DNA from: CAWCTD01 sp963798455
Lineage (GTDB): Bacteria > Acidobacteriota > Terriglobia > Bryobacterales > Bryobacteraceae
Length of the DNA stretch: 64,000 nucleotides
Assembly (NCBI GenBank): GCA_963798455.1
Contig: CAWCTD010000004.1
Span: forward strand, 310,001 to 374,000
Reading direction: 5' to 3'
In this document: positions 61,540 through 64,000 of the stretch, piece by piece
Numbering within the stretch: position 1 is the stretch's first letter
Layout: the number at the start of each line of letters is the position of its first letter
Notes under the pieces: model-generated
What the model was told of the DNA's origin: nothing
The model's input: the letters and a program-made list of their open reading frames with translations, nothing else
Database searches by the model: none
Position numbers and translations under genes: made by a program

Positions 61540-63139
61540 ATGGAACCAGAAACGCGAATTGAAGCGAACGAGAAAGCAACCGATACGCCGCCTGAACACG
61601 GGGTGACGGATAACACTCCGCCAACACAGACGGAACCGCAGCCGAAGGGCGTTGTCGCCACTTTCCGCGAGGCGTTTCAGCGGGCCAGGGAAAGCCGGCC
61701 GAACAGGCCGTCAAGCAGGAAACCGGTAGAGGAACGTGGAGAGAGTGAGCGGTCGGCCCGCAATCGGGACCGGACCAAGACCCTATTCGGGATGGTCGCC
61801 GCGCTGGTGGTGCTGCTGATCGCGTTCCTCGGGGTGTTCTCTTCATCCCAGAGCGACGTCCAGGAGAGAGCCAGCGACCCGACGTGGGCAGCCAAACCTG
61901 GGCCGGCCGGAAGACCGGCTACGTGCGCAGGGTGCGCGGTCGGGTTCCGTCACGCCGCTCTTGAGCGCGGACCTCAACGCCAACCAACAGGCGCCCGCTG
62001 ATCAGGTCTCGCCGGAGGACATCGGAGGGACGGCACGAAACCGGGCTGCTGGGGAAGTGCTCACTGATGCTGGCAACAAGAATCGGGTGGCGCCGAAGGC
62101 GGGGACAGGGCGTGGCAACAATGAGTACGAGCTTGGAAACGTGCAGTTCGAGGATCCAGCGCTCGAAGCCTACAGGCGGCAACTGCAAGGGAGCGCTCCG
62201 ATGCCGCCTCCGGTAGCTCCGGTCCCGAACAATCCGCCGCCGAGTTCACCCCCGCCATCACCACCTGTCAATCCGAACCGGGAATCGGACGCTCTCGCCA
62301 AATCCTCGCTCGTCTTTGTCAGGAGCGCGTCTCCGGCCCCCCAGGCTCCTGTGCCCCCACGCGCGGAGCCGACGTTCGTTGAACAACGGGTTACAGGGAG
62401 TCTGCTGCCGAGCGGCACACGACTGTTGGCGAGGTTGCAGACGGCTGTCAGCACGGCCGTGAAGACGCCGGTGGTGGCGGTGATCGAAGCCCACTACGAG
62501 CGAGACGGTGAGATCGTCGTGCCGGCAGGGACGAAGGTGATCGGCGAGCTGCAAAGTGCAACTCGCTCGGGGCTGGTCGGAATCCGCTTCCATACCCTGC
62601 AACTTCCGCAAGGCGCGACGGAGAACATTGAAGGCAGTGCCGTCAGCCTTCAGTTCGGTCCATTGAAGGGCCAGGTCACGGGCACGAATCAAGGCAAGCA
62701 ATTCCTGGCGCGAGCGCTTTCCGGAGTGGGAACAGTCGCCGCTTTCGCCGTCGGCAGGCCCGGCGGATCCTCGCTGTCTGGCCCCATGGACAACTCGATT
62801 CTCCTGCGGGAGCGCGTGGCCCAGAACATCGGGATCGCGGGCGAGCAGGAGCTGACGAGTTTGGCTTACAGCCAGGATGCAGTCGTGACAGTCCCCGGCA
62901 ACACCCGGTTCTACATCGTTCTTCAATCGACAGCCGGCCAGGCTGCGCGACCGGCTGTTACGCCTGCATCTTCCGCGTCGCGGAGCCAACTCGCTCAACC
63001 GACAAGTGATCGACTCCCGAGCGCCGCCGAACTCCGCGAACTGATTGCGCTGAAGCAGGAGTTGAACCGGATGTACCGCGAAACCGGGGCAGTGCGCTCA
63101 AACGAGCAGGCGATACCGCCACCCACGCAGGCGCAGTGA
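61540..63139 (+). pseudogene. VirB10/TrbI-type conjugal transfer gene, frameshifted
   Basis: The frame from 61540 gives a proline-rich N-terminus and a single membrane helix (TLFGMVAALVVLLIAFLGVF). It is lost near 61875-61890. The remainder is in another frame to 63139: NLGRPEDR, then SADLNANQQAPADQ, VEQRVTGSLLPSGTRLLARL, VIEAHYERDGEIVVPAGTKV and the PGNTRFYIVL end typical of VirB10/TrbI. One base inserted or lost explains it. If real, the secretion channel is non-functional; sequencing error is possible. Confidence 0.7.
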
Positions 63140-63284
63140 GTGGATCGAAGTTCGAAAGCGCTCGAAGAGAAGCTGGGGTCGGAGAACTGCGCAGGGTTTA
63201 TGTGCATGGGGTGAGATCGGAAGACCTCCCTCGGAAGGATCTTCTCCAGTCCCGCACGGGGTTTCCAGCGACGCCGCTTCTACC

Positions 63285-63313
63285 TTGACGAATGTTCAGT
63301 ATTACTGTACATT
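63285..63313 (+). promoter_or_regulatory. Promoter with overlapping palindrome before the XRE-cupin gene
   Basis: TTGACG (63285-63290), a 17-bp spacer and TACATT (63308-63313). The spacer and -10 are covered by a 23-bp palindrome: AATGTTCAGTA, T, TACTGTACATT, with 10 of 11 pairs complementary. A repressor here would block RNA polymerase, so the downstream regulator is probably autoregulated. Confidence 0.75.
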
Positions 63314-63338
63314 CGAGAATGGGATGTAAAGCATAGGT

Positions 63339-63899
63339 ATGGTCACGACGAGCTCCGAGCATCAAGTGGGAGGACTACTACGCAGCCTTCGGGAGAATCG
63401 TCGATTATCTGTGAGGACCTTGGCCTCGAAGACAGGCTTCTCGCCGAGTTTCATTTCGCAGGTGGAGAATTGTCAAGCGTCCCCGTCTATCGCTTCGCTG
63501 GAGAAGATCGCCGCGGCGCTCGATGTCACCTTAGTTGAGTTCTTTCAGTCCGGGGAGGCGCGCTCGTCGGTCGTGGTCCGGGCAGAGCAGCGCCCTCGGC
63601 TCGAGAGCGGATGGTCGAAGGCAGAGATCGAGAGTCTTGGGATGGATCGCGCCAGCAGGCTCGAACCCATGCTGATCACGCTGCGAGCCGACGGAGCCAG
63701 CGGGAAGAGGCCTCACACTCTGCCGCGTGAACAGTTCGTCTTCATCGTTTCCGGCGAAGTGACACTTAGCCTGGATGGGGTGGAGCTGGTATTGACGAAA
63801 GGCGACGCGGTAACGGTAGCCCCTCAGAAGCCCTTTCGGTGGGTGAACGCGTCCGCTGAGCCAGCGCAATTACTCGTTGTATCCAGCCGGATCCTTTAG
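63339..63899 (+). CDS. XRE-family regulator with cupin domain
   Basis: A 186-residue protein. The N-terminal HTH_3 domain is VGGLLRSLRENRRLSVRTLA, SKTGFSPSFISQVENCQASP, SIASLEKIAAALDVTLVEFF. The C-terminal cupin_2 barrel is RPHTLPREQFVFIVSGEVTL to DAVTVAPQKPFRWVNASAEP. The cupin probably binds a small ligand that sets DNA binding. The 23-bp palindrome in its promoter is its likely operator. The next gene starts at 63967 and may be its target. Confidence 0.9.
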   Translation: MVTTSSEHQVGGLLRSLRENRRLSVRTLASKTGFSPSFISQVENCQASPSIASLEKIAAALDVTLVEFFQSGEARSSVVVRAEQRPRLESGWSKAEIESLGMDRASRLEPMLITLRADGASGKRPHTLPREQFVFIVSGEVTLSLDGVELVLTKGDAVTVAPQKPFRWVNASAEPAQLLVVSSRIL

Positions 63900-63966
63900 C
63901 CGGGGGAGGTGTTGACTGGTAGGCTGCCCGGCCGAGGACCGTTCCTTCTTGACGAGGAGAGTTTTA

Positions 63967-64000
63967 ATGCCCGAGCATTTCGATGCTGTTAAAGAGAGGT
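63967..64000 (+). CDS. Start of an unidentified gene (partial)
   Basis: An ATG preceded by GAGGAG reads MPEHFDAVKER before the window ends. Too short to identify. It may be controlled by the XRE-cupin regulator. Confidence 0.4.
   Translation, partial: MPEHFDAVKER

Overview
The window looks like chromosomal DNA of a GC-rich, saprophytic Acidobacterium of the Solibacter/Bryobacter type. The pointers are two Oar-like TonB-dependent receptors with N-terminal carboxypeptidase-regulatory domains, many Tat-exported Gfo/Idh/MocA and aldo-keto reductase proteins, DUF362 proteins, and abundant insertion sequences. This is inferred from gene content; no 16S rRNA or other marker is present.

Layout. (1) 1-4.5 kb: end of a mobile island with a Toprim primase-like protein, a large serine recombinase, an XRE regulator and a RuvC-like gene cut by an IS110/IS1111 element. 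(2) 4.6-39.2 kb: a catabolic block. It holds an ACS-type (hexuronate-like) MFS transporter; a UroD-family methyltransferase with its corrinoid protein; a GntR/FCD regulator; TonB receptor 1; three Gfo/Idh oxidoreductases (the last frameshifted); a mutarotase-like protein; TonB receptor 2; two aldo-keto reductases; a DUF362 protein; a metallo-beta-lactamase-fold protein; and a nine-gene C1/folate operon (fhs, cyclic-nucleotide-binding protein, metF with a MetV-like tail, methyl-THF methyltransferase, PTPS, folD, OFA-type MFS, pabA, pabB). (3) 39.2-42.6 kb: a TcmP remnant with a DUF5131 gene, an aldo-keto reductase fragment and a sugar isomerase/epimerase-like protein. (4) 42.6-53.0 kb: an insertion-sequence pile-up. 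Two near-identical IS66 elements lie in opposite orientation, with two IS3 elements, an IS1202/ISNCY-like element that contains one IS3 and one IS66, and a second XRE + RuvC-like cassette. (5) 53.2 kb to the end: a tRNA-Gly(CCC) with a tyrosine integrase beside it, an excisionase-like protein, a terpene-cyclase-like/DUF362 pair, a group II intron, a MoxR-type ATPase, type IV secretion genes (lytic transglycosylase, VirB9/TrbG, frameshifted VirB10/TrbI) and an XRE-cupin regulator.

How the genes work together. The most interesting system is the 4.6-39.2 kb block. Four promoters (ahead of TonB receptor 1, the first Gfo/Idh gene, TonB receptor 2 and fhs) each have a 17-bp spacer filled by the same 15-bp near-palindrome, ATCRTATSATAYGAT, in the same phase. 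Weaker matches lie before the GntR gene and in the divergent MFS/methyltransferase promoter. The block therefore reads as one regulon: TonB uptake, MFS import, oxidoreductases acting on a sugar-like compound, removal of a methyl group by a corrinoid O-demethylase-type system, transfer to tetrahydrofolate, and oxidation through MetF, FolD and Fhs to formate with ATP recovery. A PABA branch, a PTPS that may replace FolB, and an oxalate/formate-type transporter sit in the same operon. The substrate is not shown by the sequence; an O-methylated sugar acid, such as 4-O-methylglucuronate, is my inference.
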